Origin: Anaerobacillus isosaccharinicus
GTDB lineage: Bacteria > Bacillota > Bacilli > Bacillales > Anaerobacillaceae
Length of the DNA: 64,000 bases
Assembly (NCBI RefSeq): GCF_001866075.3
Contig: NZ_CP063356.1
Coordinates: forward strand, 2,036,164-2,100,163
Reading direction: 5' to 3'
The position numbers and the translations under genes are program-made. Each line of letters opens with the position of its first letter. Position 1 is the stretch's first letter. This document shows positions 16,745-27,365 of this stretch, piece after piece. The notes below the pieces were generated by a model that saw only the letters and a list, made by a program, of their open reading frames with translations, was not told the origin of the DNA and made no database searches.

Positions 16745-17405
16745 TATTGCAATTACAGTGGGTGCTTATTTGCTATCAAGGGTAGTTGGAAAACGATACC
16801 CGTCACCTTTTACTACACCTGTTTTTTTCAGTACAGCGATTATTATTATTATTTTATTAACATTCGGTTTTACATTTGAAGATTATACAATGGCAAAAGA
16901 TATTATGACGTTCTTATTAGGTCCAGCTACAGTGGCATTAGCGGTCCCATTTTATAAAAACCGCGAAATTATAAAAAAACATAGTGGACCAGCTATAGTT
17001 GGTATAGTCTTTGGTACAATATCAACGATCATCGGGGCAGTTTTACTTGCAAAATTATTAACACTGTCTAATGAAATCTTAGCATCTGTCAGCGTAAAAT
17101 CCGTAACAGTTCCTGTCGCTATTGAAATCTCAAATATTATTGGCGGAGACCCTGCGTTAACAGCAGCCTTTGTTGTTGCAACAGGGATTATTGGGACAAT
17201 GCTTGGACCATCGTTAATGAATTTAACGAACATTGATCATCCTCTTTCAAGAGGACTAGCCCTTGGTACAATTTCTCACGGACAAGGTACAGCCCAAGCT
17301 GCTACAGAAGGTGAACTTCAAGGAGCTATCGCTGGTGTAGCCATGGGGTTGGCTGCTATTTTTACAGCGATAGCAGCACCGATAATTGTTCCTTTTTTTA
17401 TTTAA
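16719..17405 (+). CDS. LrgB/CidB-family membrane protein
   Basis: 228 residues with multiple membrane segments. LrgB features seen are FLLGPATVALAVPFYKNR, KSVTVPVAIEIS and the late GTISHGQGTAQAATEGE. ATG at 16719 lies after AGTAGGTG; a GTG at 16710 would overlap that site. It is the partner of the upstream LrgA-like protein; together they resemble pyruvate-uptake or lysis-modulating pairs, and sequence alone does not separate these roles. Confidence 0.88.
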   Translation: MIVLVTLLSIAITVGAYLLSRVVGKRYPSPFTTPVFFSTAIIIIILLTFGFTFEDYTMAKDIMTFLLGPATVALAVPFYKNREIIKKHSGPAIVGIVFGTISTIIGAVLLAKLLTLSNEILASVSVKSVTVPVAIEISNIIGGDPALTAAFVVATGIIGTMLGPSLMNLTNIDHPLSRGLALGTISHGQGTAQAATEGELQGAIAGVAMGLAAIFTAIAAPIIVPFFI

Positions 17406-17470
17406 ATTTTAATAAATTAGAATATTTTGGTACTATTTTTGAAACAAATACGTTATGATAATAGAGAAAG

Positions 17471-17566
17471 TCTACTAGGGGAGTCCATAATGCTTGGACT
17501 GAGAAAAGAAAGCAATCTTTGACCCTTGGAACCTGATCTGGATGATACCAGCGGAGGGAAGTAGTA
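17471..17566 (+). ncRNA. TPP riboswitch (THI element) upstream of thiC
   Basis: The conserved core elements are visible: ACTAGGGGAGTCC, then GGACTGAGA, then GACCCTTGGAACCTGATC, then GATACCAGCGGAGGGAAGT. It lies about 165 bp upstream of the thiC start with a terminator hairpin between, so thiamine pyrophosphate should promote termination. Confidence 0.95.
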
Positions 17567-17614
17567 AAAAACAAGAGGGTGGCATTCTGTCTCTTTCTTT
17601 GATTTTTCTTCTAA

Positions 17615-19688
<2,074 letters not shown>

Positions 19689-19693
19689 ATAAA

Positions 19694-19730
19694 TTAAAAA
19701 GCACTGGTTATTTAAAACCGGTGCTTTTCT
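19694..19730 (+). terminator. Terminator of the thiC operon
   Basis: AAAAGCACTGGTT pairs with AACCGGTGCTTTT, followed by CTTATT; an A-rich left flank means it can also serve the opposite strand. Confidence 0.85.
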
Positions 19731-19864
19731 TATTGATTATTAAGTAAACTTTTACGAAATGAAATTCTTTCTTTAATAGCATTTATAAGGCTTTGACTGT
19801 AATCCTTTTTTAATTCAGCTTCTAACTTTTGAATGATTTTTTTATTAAGCTCGATGTGTGGCAT
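19730..19864 (-). CDS. Small helical hypothetical protein (44 aa)
   Basis: ATG at 19864 follows AGGGGGACTGTTT. The sequence MPHIELNKKIIQKLEAELKK followed by SLINAIKERISFRKS is charged and helical, resembling small Bacillus regulatory or spore-associated peptides, but no family can be named. Confidence 0.5.
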   Translation of the reverse strand: MPHIELNKKIIQKLEAELKKDYSQSLINAIKERISFRKSLLNNQ

Positions 19865-19995
19865 AAACAGTCCCCCTATGAAATTTATTAATAACAAGCT
19901 AAACAAGTTATTTATAGTGTAATAGTATATTTTTGTCACAAAATGTTCAATATTTCTTTGGTAGGATTTCCCTATTAGGCACTAAGTACTAAAAT

Positions 19996-20040
19996 GACAA
20001 AAAAACACTTTTCAAAGGAAGAATCCTCTAAAAAGTGCTA
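19996..20040 (-). terminator. Terminator of the Ni/Co transporter operon
   Basis: Read on the minus strand, CACTTTT and AAAAGTG arms are followed by TTTTTTTG, just after the cbiQ stop. Confidence 0.75.
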
Positions 20041-20787
20041 CTAAATGTATACCTTTTCGATTGCAATTAGTGTAACGATAAGGAAAAATGGAATAAACGT
20101 CTTTAAAACATCCCATCGGTTAAGTTCGCGTTTTTCACGAAATCTGATCGTCCCATTAAAACAGCGAGCTGTCATTGCGTTATAAACATTTTCAGCCCGA
20201 TCTAGTGATTTAATTAAAAGTCCTCCTGTAAGTTGTCCATATACTTTTAAATTTCTGATAGAGATACCTCCAGAAAAAAACCGAGCTCTTGCTGCTAATT
20301 GCATTTTTTGAATGTCATCAAAAAATAAAAATACATAACGATATGATAGTAGCAAAATAGTAATAACGATTGGAGGTACTTTCAGGTGTGCAAGGCTATC
20401 CATAAAATCATCGACAGTTTGTGTATGGAGCAAAATTGTCATCACTGTCATACATGTAATTGCTTTTAAGAAGATGAGTGCTGCAAAAGAGATTCTATCA
20501 ACTTCAATAGGGAAACCTCCACCTATGATTAATGGGACGGTCATTAATAGTAGAAATGGAAAGATGATTAAGTACCTTTTAAGTAATAGAACAATCGATA
20601 ATCCCATGGCAAGGGAGCCGATTATAGCAATAGCAAAAGCGAGAAAAGCAAAAGAAGTCGTTTTTAAACTAATCACACCAAAAATAAAGAAAACTACGGC
20701 TATTAATTTTGACCTCGCCTCCCATGAGAGCGCCCATCTGGTGATGCCTTCTAAATTAGACTGAATATCCCCTTGTGATTTGGCCAT
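20041..20787 (-). CDS. cbiQ: ECF transporter T component CbiQ/NikQ
   Basis: Energy-coupling membrane subunit of 248 residues for nickel or cobalt uptake. Five or so membrane segments and the diagnostic cytoplasmic helices with the Ala-Arg-Gly/Ala motifs are visible (AARARFFSGG, SLDRAENVYNAMTARCF). Last gene of a four-gene operon, after NikM/CbiM-, NikL- and NikK-like genes. An ATPase (CbiO/NikO) would normally follow but is not here: a terminator and unrelated small genes follow instead. Confidence 0.88.
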   Translation of the reverse strand: MAKSQGDIQSNLEGITRWALSWEARSKLIAVVFFIFGVISLKTTSFAFLAFAIAIIGSLAMGLSIVLLLKRYLIIFPFLLLMTVPLIIGGGFPIEVDRISFAALIFLKAITCMTVMTILLHTQTVDDFMDSLAHLKVPPIVITILLLSYRYVFLFFDDIQKMQLAARARFFSGGISIRNLKVYGQLTGGLLIKSLDRAENVYNAMTARCFNGTIRFREKRELNRWDVLKTFIPFFLIVTLIAIEKVYI

Positions 20788-20857
20788 TTCACACCACCCC
20801 TCCTAAAATGTAAGAGAGGAATCCTCTTATGAAAGAGTCATCCTCACAGTTTTATGC

Positions 20858-21682
20858 TTACTTCTTTTTTACGCTAACAAATGTTATGGCGGCACCTAAC
20901 AACAATCCGATAAAAAAAACAGCGATCATCGTCAATGGATTTGTACTATTTAGGTTGTTATACGAAGAAGAAGTGGATGTAGTATCAACTAATAGAGTGG
21001 TAGTTTGACCTATTAATTCATATTCTGTATCTTCAAGCTTTCCGCTTTCTTCTGTTTGAAAGGTTGCTTTCATTAACCATTCTCCATTTGACTGAAGGTT
21101 AAATTCAAAGGTGCCGTCATCGGACGAAACCTCTTCTAGAAGCTCCCCCTCTGGACCATATGCAGTTAAAGTAGCGCCTGACAGTGGTTCGCCGTCTAGT
21201 AGGACACTACCTTTTACTTTACCAGTCTTAAAATTAGCTAAACTAGCCTCTGGAACGATTTCTAAAGATAAACCAACTGGCTGATTTGCAGTCAGGTTAC
21301 CACTTCCTACTTGATAGATTGCTTTTGCCATTTGTACACTTAATCTAGTTACATCATCTTCTGGAGTATATGTACTTGGCACCCGATTTGCCCAAAATAC
21401 ATATTCTCCTTTTTCACTTGCATTTAGATAGGCCCTTGCTTGGACACCGATTTTTTCAAGTTCGAGTTGTTCAGTTTCTCCATTAGGGTAGCGTACGTAT
21501 AATTCGTAATTCTCATGGTTTGCTTGATCTAAAAAATCACGTAAATGCCCCCACAATACCTCCGCTTGGAGTTCGTTACTTACGTCATCTTTTTTAACTT
21601 GAATAAAAAGTTCATGGGCAAATGCTTTTGGTGTGATGAGCAATAGTAATATAAAGATCGTTAATGCAATTGTCTTTTTCAT
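20858..21682 (-). CDS. NikK-like extracytoplasmic component of a Ni/Co ECF transporter
   Basis: 274 residues: signal peptide (KKTIALTIFILLLLITPKAFA cleavage region, starting with His-containing mature AHELFIQVKK), a DUF4198-like beta domain, a carboxypeptidase-regulatory-like GSVLLDGEPLSGATLTAYGP segment, and a C-terminal membrane helix. ATG at 21682 is used because GGGGTGGTC precedes it. Family members (NikK) accompany NikM and NikQ and assist metal capture. The mature N-terminus AHE may provide a metal-binding histidine (inference). Confidence 0.75.
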   Translation of the reverse strand: MKKTIALTIFILLLLITPKAFAHELFIQVKKDDVSNELQAEVLWGHLRDFLDQANHENYELYVRYPNGETEQLELEKIGVQARAYLNASEKGEYVFWANRVPSTYTPEDDVTRLSVQMAKAIYQVGSGNLTANQPVGLSLEIVPEASLANFKTGKVKGSVLLDGEPLSGATLTAYGPEGELLEEVSSDDGTFEFNLQSNGEWLMKATFQTEESGKLEDTEYELIGQTTTLLVDTTSTSSSYNNLNSTNPLTMIAVFFIGLLLGAAITFVSVKKK

Positions 21683-21706
21683 AGAATTGACCACCCCTGG
21701 TAGTTT

Positions 21707-22120
21707 TTAATTATGTCTTCGATAATAAAAAAACGCAGCAATAAACAACAGTAAAGATACCCCTAGGAGTGCTCTAACTAAGATTGGAACACCTAATTGC
21801 TCATTTTTTAGTTCATTCGACCATGTGGTTCGATGGCCAATTCCGTCGTCAGCAATAATTTGGTGAACATTGATATTAGCATCATAATGAAGAAATCCGT
21901 TGTCATCTACATATTTTTCAAATAATACAGTTCCTTCTTTATCGATGGCTGTGACCAAAGCAATACCAGATTTGGTTCCATCATCATAACGAACGACGAT
22001 TGTACCCGGCTCAACTAATTCAACGACCATTCGGTGGGCTAGAACAAGCTCAGGCTGTACAAGAAAAAATAATACCAATACGATTGTAAACTTAATAGAT
22101 GTAGACAATCTTCTCGTCAC
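21707..22120 (-). CDS. NikL-like small membrane component of the Ni/Co ECF transporter
   Basis: 137 residues with an N-terminal signal/membrane segment ending LVLAHRMVVEL, an extracytoplasmic beta domain and a C-terminal membrane helix (LVRALLGVSLLLFIAAFFYY). The layout and position between CbiM- and NikK-like genes match NikL. One base separates it from the CbiM gene, so they are co-translated. Confidence 0.72.
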   Translation of the reverse strand: MTRRLSTSIKFTIVLVLFFLVQPELVLAHRMVVELVEPGTIVVRYDDGTKSGIALVTAIDKEGTVLFEKYVDDNGFLHYDANINVHQIIADDGIGHRTTWSNELKNEQLGVPILVRALLGVSLLLFIAAFFYYRRHN

Positions 22121-22121
22121 C

Positions 22122-22727
22122 TCACCCCTTTTTGATAAATAAACTTGGCCGAACTGAATACAAATATTTCACTGAAAATCCGGTTAATACGCCTTCTAAA
22201 AGGGCAAGTGGCAAATAGGCAATGAGCAGAATGTTAATGACTGAAAAGGTTCCTTCACCGTAGCGTTGATCTGAGAACAGAAGCAAAATGATTAATAATG
22301 CAACCCCACCACAAATAGCAAGAAACCCAGCGAAAAAACCTTTTACAAAAGGTGATTTTTTATGAAAAATGTTAGAAAGCCAATAAATGAATAAAGCAGG
22401 AAGGGACATTAATAACGTGTTTGCACCCAATGTACTTAAACCACCATGTTGAAATAAGGTAGCTTGGAGAATAAGTCCAATGAAAATGCCTACTGGAGCT
22501 CTGCGGCCAAGAACTAGACCGAGAAAGCCACCTAGAAGTGGATGAACTGAAGTAGGGCCTATAGGAATGTTTATAAGCGAAGAAACAAAAAATGCTCCAG
22601 TTAGTAAACTGATTTTTGGTACTTCATCTTCTTTTATCCCTTTTAAGGAGTACGCAATAAGACCAACTGCAGCAACCGTTGTTCCAATTGCTACCGATAC
22701 GCTCAGGACACCATCTGCCACATGCAT
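22122..22727 (-). CDS. cbiM: ECF transporter substrate-specific component CbiM/NikM
   Basis: 201 residues. The diagnostic N-terminus MHVADGVLS (His2 is a metal ligand in NikM structures) and GPTSVHPLLGGFLG are both present, with about six membrane segments. ATG at 22727 follows GGTGGTGATAAC; an upstream in-frame start would add residues before the metal-binding N-terminus and is rejected. First gene of the operon; specificity for Ni or Co cannot be read directly, though NikK/NikL-like partners favour nickel. Confidence 0.9.
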   Translation of the reverse strand: MHVADGVLSVSVAIGTTVAAVGLIAYSLKGIKEDEVPKISLLTGAFFVSSLINIPIGPTSVHPLLGGFLGLVLGRRAPVGIFIGLILQATLFQHGGLSTLGANTLLMSLPALFIYWLSNIFHKKSPFVKGFFAGFLAICGGVALLIILLLFSDQRYGEGTFSVINILLIAYLPLALLEGVLTGFSVKYLYSVRPSLFIKKG

Positions 22728-22825
22728 GTTATCACCACCTTTTCTGTTTATAATCATATGGTGTCAGCGTATAATGCTAAATAAGTCAAGAACAATTTTT
22801 AATTAAAAAAGGCCGATCTTAACTA

Positions 22826-22862
22826 GAGGACTATAATTCCATATTTTGTAATTATAGTCCTC
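22826..22862. repeat. Perfect 13-bp hairpin abutting the IS110-family element
   Basis: GAGGACTATAATT (22826-22838) and AATTATAGTCCTC (22850-22862) form a perfect stem with an 11-base loop. The proposed left subterminal repeat of the IS starts within five bases of it. Confidence 0.7.
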
Positions 22863-22885
22863 AACCACCACAGCACATTATAAAT

Positions 22886-23069
22886 TGGAGCTCTTCCAGA
22901 ACGTGAAGGATCTTATTTTCAAACCTACAGTGATACCACCTAGCAAGTATAAACTTAGATTTCACGTATTATTCGTATTTGCAGGACAAGACCCATTTCG
23001 CTGACACACGAGGTCATTTAAGCCTCAGACACCAGAAACTATGTGATCTATCGTCCTGGAGGAGCTCCA
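22886..23069 (-). ncRNA. Candidate IS110/IS1111 guide (bridge/seek) RNA region
   Basis: The long non-coding end downstream of the transposase folds under a closing stem of 14 bp with one G-U type pair: TGGAGCTCTTCCAG (22886-22899) against CTGGAGGAGCTCCA (23056-23069). Inside are ACGTGAA (22901-22907) against TTCACGT (22961-22967), and a small GAGG/CCTC hairpin. The 184-base span and location suit the programmable non-coding RNAs known for this family. That the RNA is made here is inference. Confidence 0.55.
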
Positions 23070-23115
23070 TTTTTTCTTTACTTCATAACTTCGCAATTTA
23101 CTGCTTCTACACTCA

Positions 23116-24534
23116 TTAGGCCGATTGTTTGGCTACATTTTCATCACTAAAATAATTGTGGAAAAACTTCTCTACATTTTTCTTTCTCAATTTCTTTTTG
23201 ATTTCTGAATAAAGGACATAGTTTGTTTGTTTAGTCCGATACAGGGTTTGATTTCGGATCATGGAAAATGCTAGTCGAAGCATACGATTTCCTAAGGCAA
23301 TACATGACTGACCAAAATGTTTGCCACGCGCCTTCAATTCTTCATATTTCTGCTTCATCTCATAGTTATTGACGGTCATTGACTTCCCAACTTGGTAAAC
23401 GATATTCCGAAATGTCCTCCTTCCTTGCTTAGAAATCCCGTAGTAGGTGGCTTTCCTACCGCCAGATTGTTTGACAATTGGGTTGGTCCCTGCCATCTTT
23501 ATTAGTTGTCCAGCGTGGTCAAAATCTGAGATATTCCCCATTTCAGCGTACAGTTCTGCCCCTGTGATAACACCAATCCCTTGTACAGATAAAAGAACTG
23601 CCCCTTCTGTTTCTACAAAGATCTCTTCAATAAGGTGTTGTATCGCTTTGATCTGCTCATTGATTTGTAAAAGTTGATCTAACTTGATTGAAAGAAGAAA
23701 GAGATCAGCTTTAAGTTCTTCTTTTGGTCGTGATATCGATGTACTTGCATAATCTAGCAATATATCAATGGAATGGTCACGAATCTTTAAATTCTCCCTT
23801 TTAGAAAGCTCTCGAAGACCCTTGGCCCCTAAAGCTAAAATATCGCTTGGGTGAGGATAATGCCTTAATAAATAACAGGCAGCTTTACCAAAAAGTTCTG
23901 AGAAAGGTTTGACGTGTTCACGTTTGCCATCGATCCAAACACTTTTCCCTTGGAACTCTCGAAACACATGGTCTACATGAACACGGATTCCATTTTGAAT
24001 TTTGGTCCGTTCATCGACTAAAGTTCGGCGAGATCTCGTCAGTTTTTGTAAAGTTTCCACGTTACCCGAAGGTAGCTCATTGGACGTTCCTCGACCGTGA
24101 AGGATCGATTGGACGATCGCCATTAAATCTAAATTATCAGTTTTAGACCAATTCAATAATGCTTGGCGTTCTTGTGCAGTAGTCGCTGCATTGATCACAC
24201 GCACTTTGAACTCATTCTTATGGCAACAACGAACGATATCTTCATAATAATGACCGGTCGTTTCTATCCCCACTACAACTTTTGTCAGATTTAACTTCTT
24301 AACTTCATCCTTAATTTTTTTCATTAACAGATCGTAACCTGTTGAAGAGGCATCGAAATCAAATGGTTTCACTAATACATCTCCAAAGAAATTACAAATC
24401 AAGCCTTTATGCGTGTATTTGGCAGCATCAATCGCTACAATTAAAAGATTTTCAGGTTTATTTTCTTTAATAAATTTTGCCCACTCACTTCCGTTTTTCC
24501 CTTGAATATGGTTCAATAAAGTATAAGTCATCAT
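23116..24534 (-). CDS. IS110-family transposase (DEDD recombinase)
   Basis: About 472 residues, uninterrupted. The N-terminal RuvC-like DEDD domain begins LIVAIDAAKYTHKG with GIETTGHYYED, and the C-terminal Transposase_20 part has LLSVQGIGVITGAELYAEMG and LIKMAGTNPIVKQSGG followed by the active serine region (SKQGRRTFRNIVYQ). ATG at 24534 is chosen because AAGGAG ends 6 bp upstream; the ATG at 24540 directly abuts that site. Confidence 0.92.
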   Translation of the reverse strand: MMTYTLLNHIQGKNGSEWAKFIKENKPENLLIVAIDAAKYTHKGLICNFFGDVLVKPFDFDASSTGYDLLMKKIKDEVKKLNLTKVVVGIETTGHYYEDIVRCCHKNEFKVRVINAATTAQERQALLNWSKTDNLDLMAIVQSILHGRGTSNELPSGNVETLQKLTRSRRTLVDERTKIQNGIRVHVDHVFREFQGKSVWIDGKREHVKPFSELFGKAACYLLRHYPHPSDILALGAKGLRELSKRENLKIRDHSIDILLDYASTSISRPKEELKADLFLLSIKLDQLLQINEQIKAIQHLIEEIFVETEGAVLLSVQGIGVITGAELYAEMGNISDFDHAGQLIKMAGTNPIVKQSGGRKATYYGISKQGRRTFRNIVYQVGKSMTVNNYEMKQKYEELKARGKHFGQSCIALGNRMLRLAFSMIRNQTLYRTKQTNYVLYSEIKKKLRKKNVEKFFHNYFSDENVAKQSA

Positions 24535-24659
24535 TTTCATCTCCTTGGTTGGGGTAATGGAAGTACTGTGGTAGGTCCTTCTATTGTACATGAATTGATG
24601 GCTTTTTTTTATTTGTTCTATCTATTTACTACACTAGACACCAAAAAAGAACAAAAATA

Positions 24660-24690
24660 AGAAAAAGTCCACCTGGAGTGGACTTTTTGG
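24660..24690. terminator. Bidirectional terminator hairpin
   Basis: AAAAAGTCCAC and GTGGACTTTTT arms with a CTGGA loop. On the minus strand it would end transcription from the DUF4870 gene. Confidence 0.8.
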
Positions 24691-24728
24691 AAAGATAAGA
24701 AAGTATAAATATTTTTAACTTTAAAAGT

Positions 24729-24848
24729 TGTCTAGCTTCGAGCGCCAGCTGCTCCTGCGGTTACTCTTCGCAAAGCTTGCAAGATGTTTATTCAAGAAGT
24801 TGCTTGTCAGAACATTTGCTTGTCGCCGTTAGACGGGCGCTCTGCGCT
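24729..24848. repeat. Intergenic Bacillus-type palindromic repeat
   Basis: TGTCTAGCTTCGAGCGCC opens the element and GGGCGCTCTGCGC closes it; GAGCGCC (24740-24746) pairs with GGCGCTC (24836-24842). Elements starting TGTCTAGCT...GCGCC are, to my knowledge, dispersed in Bacillaceae intergenic regions. GC content is higher than its surroundings. Confidence 0.6.
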
Positions 24849-24856
24849 TTTCTTAA

Positions 24857-25177
24857 CTAAAGTAATCTAAATATAAATGGAAAGCGATAATACTCACCAT
24901 CGTATGCCTTTATGGCAGCAACGATAGTAAGCACGAATCCACCAATACCGACGGCTATAAGCATAAATATTCCAACGATGACAATAATTAATATGGCGCT
25001 AACAATAGAATAGACGGTTATTGATATTAAAAAGTTAAAGTATTCTCTCCCATGATGATCAATAAAGTCTGATTCATCTTTCTTTATTAACCAAATAACA
25101 AGAGGACCAATAAATGCCGTAAAGAAACTAATTAAATAAATTAACATGGCTAACATACGATCATCTTTTTCAACCAA
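24857..25177 (-). CDS. DUF4870 domain membrane protein
   Basis: 106 residues with three hydrophobic segments. The family pattern is clear: RMLAMLIYLISFFTAFIGPLVIWLIKKDES, the HHGREYFNFLISI motif and the C-terminal IVAAIKAYDGEYYRFPF. TTG at 25177 is preferred because GGGAGGTG lies 6 bp upstream; a longer frame to 25222 would run across that site. Function unknown; Tic20-like architecture. Confidence 0.82.
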   Translation of the reverse strand: MVEKDDRMLAMLIYLISFFTAFIGPLVIWLIKKDESDFIDHHGREYFNFLISITVYSIVSAILIIVIVGIFMLIAVGIGGFVLTIVAAIKAYDGEYYRFPFIFRLL

Positions 25178-25206
25178 CGTTTTCACCTCCCTTTTACAGT
25201 AATGTT

Positions 25207-25215
25207 TGCTATAAT
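25207..25215 (+). promoter_or_regulatory. Extended -10 promoter of the ABC-F gene
   Basis: TGCTATAAT, an extended -10 with perfect TATAAT, 41 bp before the start codon. No good -35 is seen. Confidence 0.5.
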
Positions 25216-25255
25216 AGATCATACTTACTATACGAAAAAATAAGGAATGAGTTAC

Positions 25256-27148
25256 ATGAGTATTCTTTCTGTTGAAAATTTACATAAAACATATGGTGAC
25301 AAAACATTATTTGAAGATCTTTCGTTTACGATTTCAGGGAAAGATCGAATTGGTTTGATTGGAATCAATGGAACTGGTAAGTCAACACTGTTAAAAATAT
25401 TAGCTGGGCTTGAATCTATGGATAAAGGAAAAGTAACACATGCTAATCAATTTCACATTGAATATTTACCACAGCAGCCCGAGTTAGATCATTCATTAAC
25501 AGTCCTTGAACAAATTTATTACGGCGACTCGGCAATTATGATAGCAATGCGTGAATATGAAAAAGCATTAGCTGAACTAGAAGAAAATCCCCAAGATGAA
25601 AAGTTGCAAGCCCGCCTTTTTCAGAGACAACAAAAGATGGACGAGCTAGATGCATGGGAAGCGAATACAGTTGCCAAGACAGTCTTAACAAAACTAGGAA
25701 TTACTGATTTCTCAAAATCAGTAGGTCTATTATCAGGTGGTCAAAAAAAGCGTGTCGCAATTGCTAAGGCTTTAATTCAAAAGGCCGACCTGCTTATTTT
25801 GGACGAACCGACGAACCACTTAGACAATGAAACGATTGAATGGTTAGAAGGATTTTTAGCTCAATATAAAGGTGCTCTTGTTTTAGTTACCCATGATCGC
25901 TACTTTTTAAATCGAGTGACAAATCAAATTTTTGAATTAGATGGTGGTAGTCTTTACACATATGAAGGAAATTACGAGATCTTTTTAGAGAAAAAGGCAG
26001 AACGAGAAATAGTCGCTGAGCAAAACGAAGATAAGCGCCAAAATATATTACGCCGCGAACTAGCATGGCTTCGCCGTGGTGCAAAAGCTAGAACGACGAA
26101 ACAGAAGGCGCGGATTCAACGAGTTGATGAATTACAAAATCAAAAAGGACCTACCACATATCAAAATGTTGAATTCTCCATCGGTTCACAACGGCTAGGT
26201 GATAAGGTCATTGAGGTCGAATCAATTTCAAAATCTTTAGGTGGCGCTAAACTAATTAATGAGCTTAGTTATTTAGTTGTACCAGGAGAACGTCTTGGAA
26301 TTATCGGACCTAATGGAAGTGGTAAAACGACGTTACTAAATATTTTGGCAGGCCGAATGAACGTTGATAGCGGTAAAATTGAGGTAGGGGAAACGGTGAA
26401 AATCGGTTACTATACTCAAGGTGACGAGGAAATGAACGGCGATTTAAGAGTTGTTGAATACATTAAGGAAATAGCTGAAGTCGTTCATACTACAGATGGG
26501 CATACAATCACTGCAGAGCAAATGCTAGAACGGTTTTTATTTTCTAGAGCGATGCAATGGACGTATATTCGCAGATTGTCTGGTGGGGAGCGCCGCCGTC
26601 TTTATCTTCTAAAAATCTTGATGACCGAGCCTAACGTCTTATTTTTAGATGAGCCAACAAATGATTTGGATATTCAAACGTTAAGTATATTAGAAGATTA
26701 TTTAGATCAATTTCCTGGTGTTGTCATTACCGTTTCCCATGACCGTTATTTCCTAGATCGGGTCGTTGATCGTCTCCTAGTATTTAACGGTGTAGGGATT
26801 AGTCGCTTCCAAGGAAGTTACTCCGACTTTATGGAAAAAGAGAAGGAACGGCGTGAGCTAGAAGCTTCTATTGCTATAGCTCCAAAACAGGAGCAACAAC
26901 TAAGAAAAGAAAAGAAGAAAAAGCTCTCATATAAAGAGCAGCAAGAATGGAACCAAATTGAGGAAAGAATTGCTGCTCTTGAAGAAAAGAAAGAAACACT
27001 TGAAGCGGATATTGTTGCAGCGGGTAGTGACATCGGAAAGATTAATGAGTTGTTTGCTAAACAAAAGCAAGTAGAGGCTGACTTGGATACAGCGATGGAA
27101 CGCTGGGAAGAGCTTTCGTTGCTAATTGAGGAAATTGAAAATAGTTAA
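25256..27148 (+). CDS. ABC-F family ATPase, Uup/YfmR type
   Basis: Soluble twin-ATPase translation factor of 630 residues acting at the ribosomal E site. Walker A sites GINGTGKST and GPNGSGKTT, signatures LSGGQKKRV and LSGGERRRL, Walker B LLILDEPTNHLD and VLFLDEPTNDLD, and an arginine/lysine-rich linker (WLRRGAKARTTKQKAR) are seen. The C-terminal 90 residues form a coiled-coil domain (EWNQIEERIAALEEKKETLE), which separates Uup/YfmR from other ABC-F proteins. ATG at 25256 is preferred over 25247 on ribosome-site spacing. Confidence 0.92.
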   Translation: MSILSVENLHKTYGDKTLFEDLSFTISGKDRIGLIGINGTGKSTLLKILAGLESMDKGKVTHANQFHIEYLPQQPELDHSLTVLEQIYYGDSAIMIAMREYEKALAELEENPQDEKLQARLFQRQQKMDELDAWEANTVAKTVLTKLGITDFSKSVGLLSGGQKKRVAIAKALIQKADLLILDEPTNHLDNETIEWLEGFLAQYKGALVLVTHDRYFLNRVTNQIFELDGGSLYTYEGNYEIFLEKKAEREIVAEQNEDKRQNILRRELAWLRRGAKARTTKQKARIQRVDELQNQKGPTTYQNVEFSIGSQRLGDKVIEVESISKSLGGAKLINELSYLVVPGERLGIIGPNGSGKTTLLNILAGRMNVDSGKIEVGETVKIGYYTQGDEEMNGDLRVVEYIKEIAEVVHTTDGHTITAEQMLERFLFSRAMQWTYIRRLSGGERRRLYLLKILMTEPNVLFLDEPTNDLDIQTLSILEDYLDQFPGVVITVSHDRYFLDRVVDRLLVFNGVGISRFQGSYSDFMEKEKERRELEASIAIAPKQEQQLRKEKKKKLSYKEQQEWNQIEERIAALEEKKETLEADIVAAGSDIGKINELFAKQKQVEADLDTAMERWEELSLLIEEIENS

Positions 27149-27152
27149 TCGT

Positions 27153-27187
27153 GTGGGACCAAGTTAGCTTGGTCCCATATTTTTTTG
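27153..27187 (+). terminator. Terminator after the ABC-F gene
   Basis: GGGACCAAG-TTAG-CTTGGTCCC followed by ATATTTTTTT. Confidence 0.9.
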
Positions 27188-27365
27188 TAGAAGGTTTTGC
27201 GGCAAGCGATAGGTGGAATTGTATTAGGGAATGAATTTGCCTCGTAATATTTTAAAAACTACGAGATAGATTAGTGGCTATGTTTGATAGGGAAGAGAGT
27301 GTAGATTTTACAGCCTAATTGTTCTACTATTAGTAAAAGGAGTGGAACTTTTTATTCTAATCCAT

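Larger units (their letters stand above)
22863..24580 (-). mobile_element. IS110 family (IS1111-like) insertion sequence, approximate ends
   Basis: One DEDD transposase gene plus a roughly 230-bp non-coding 3' end. Short subterminal inverted repeats are visible: ACCACAGCAC at 22867-22876 and its near-complement GTACTGTGGT at 24563-24572 (9 of 10 match). Subterminal repeats of this kind mark the IS1111 group. There is no clear target duplication, as expected. Exact ends are not resolved. Confidence 0.7.
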
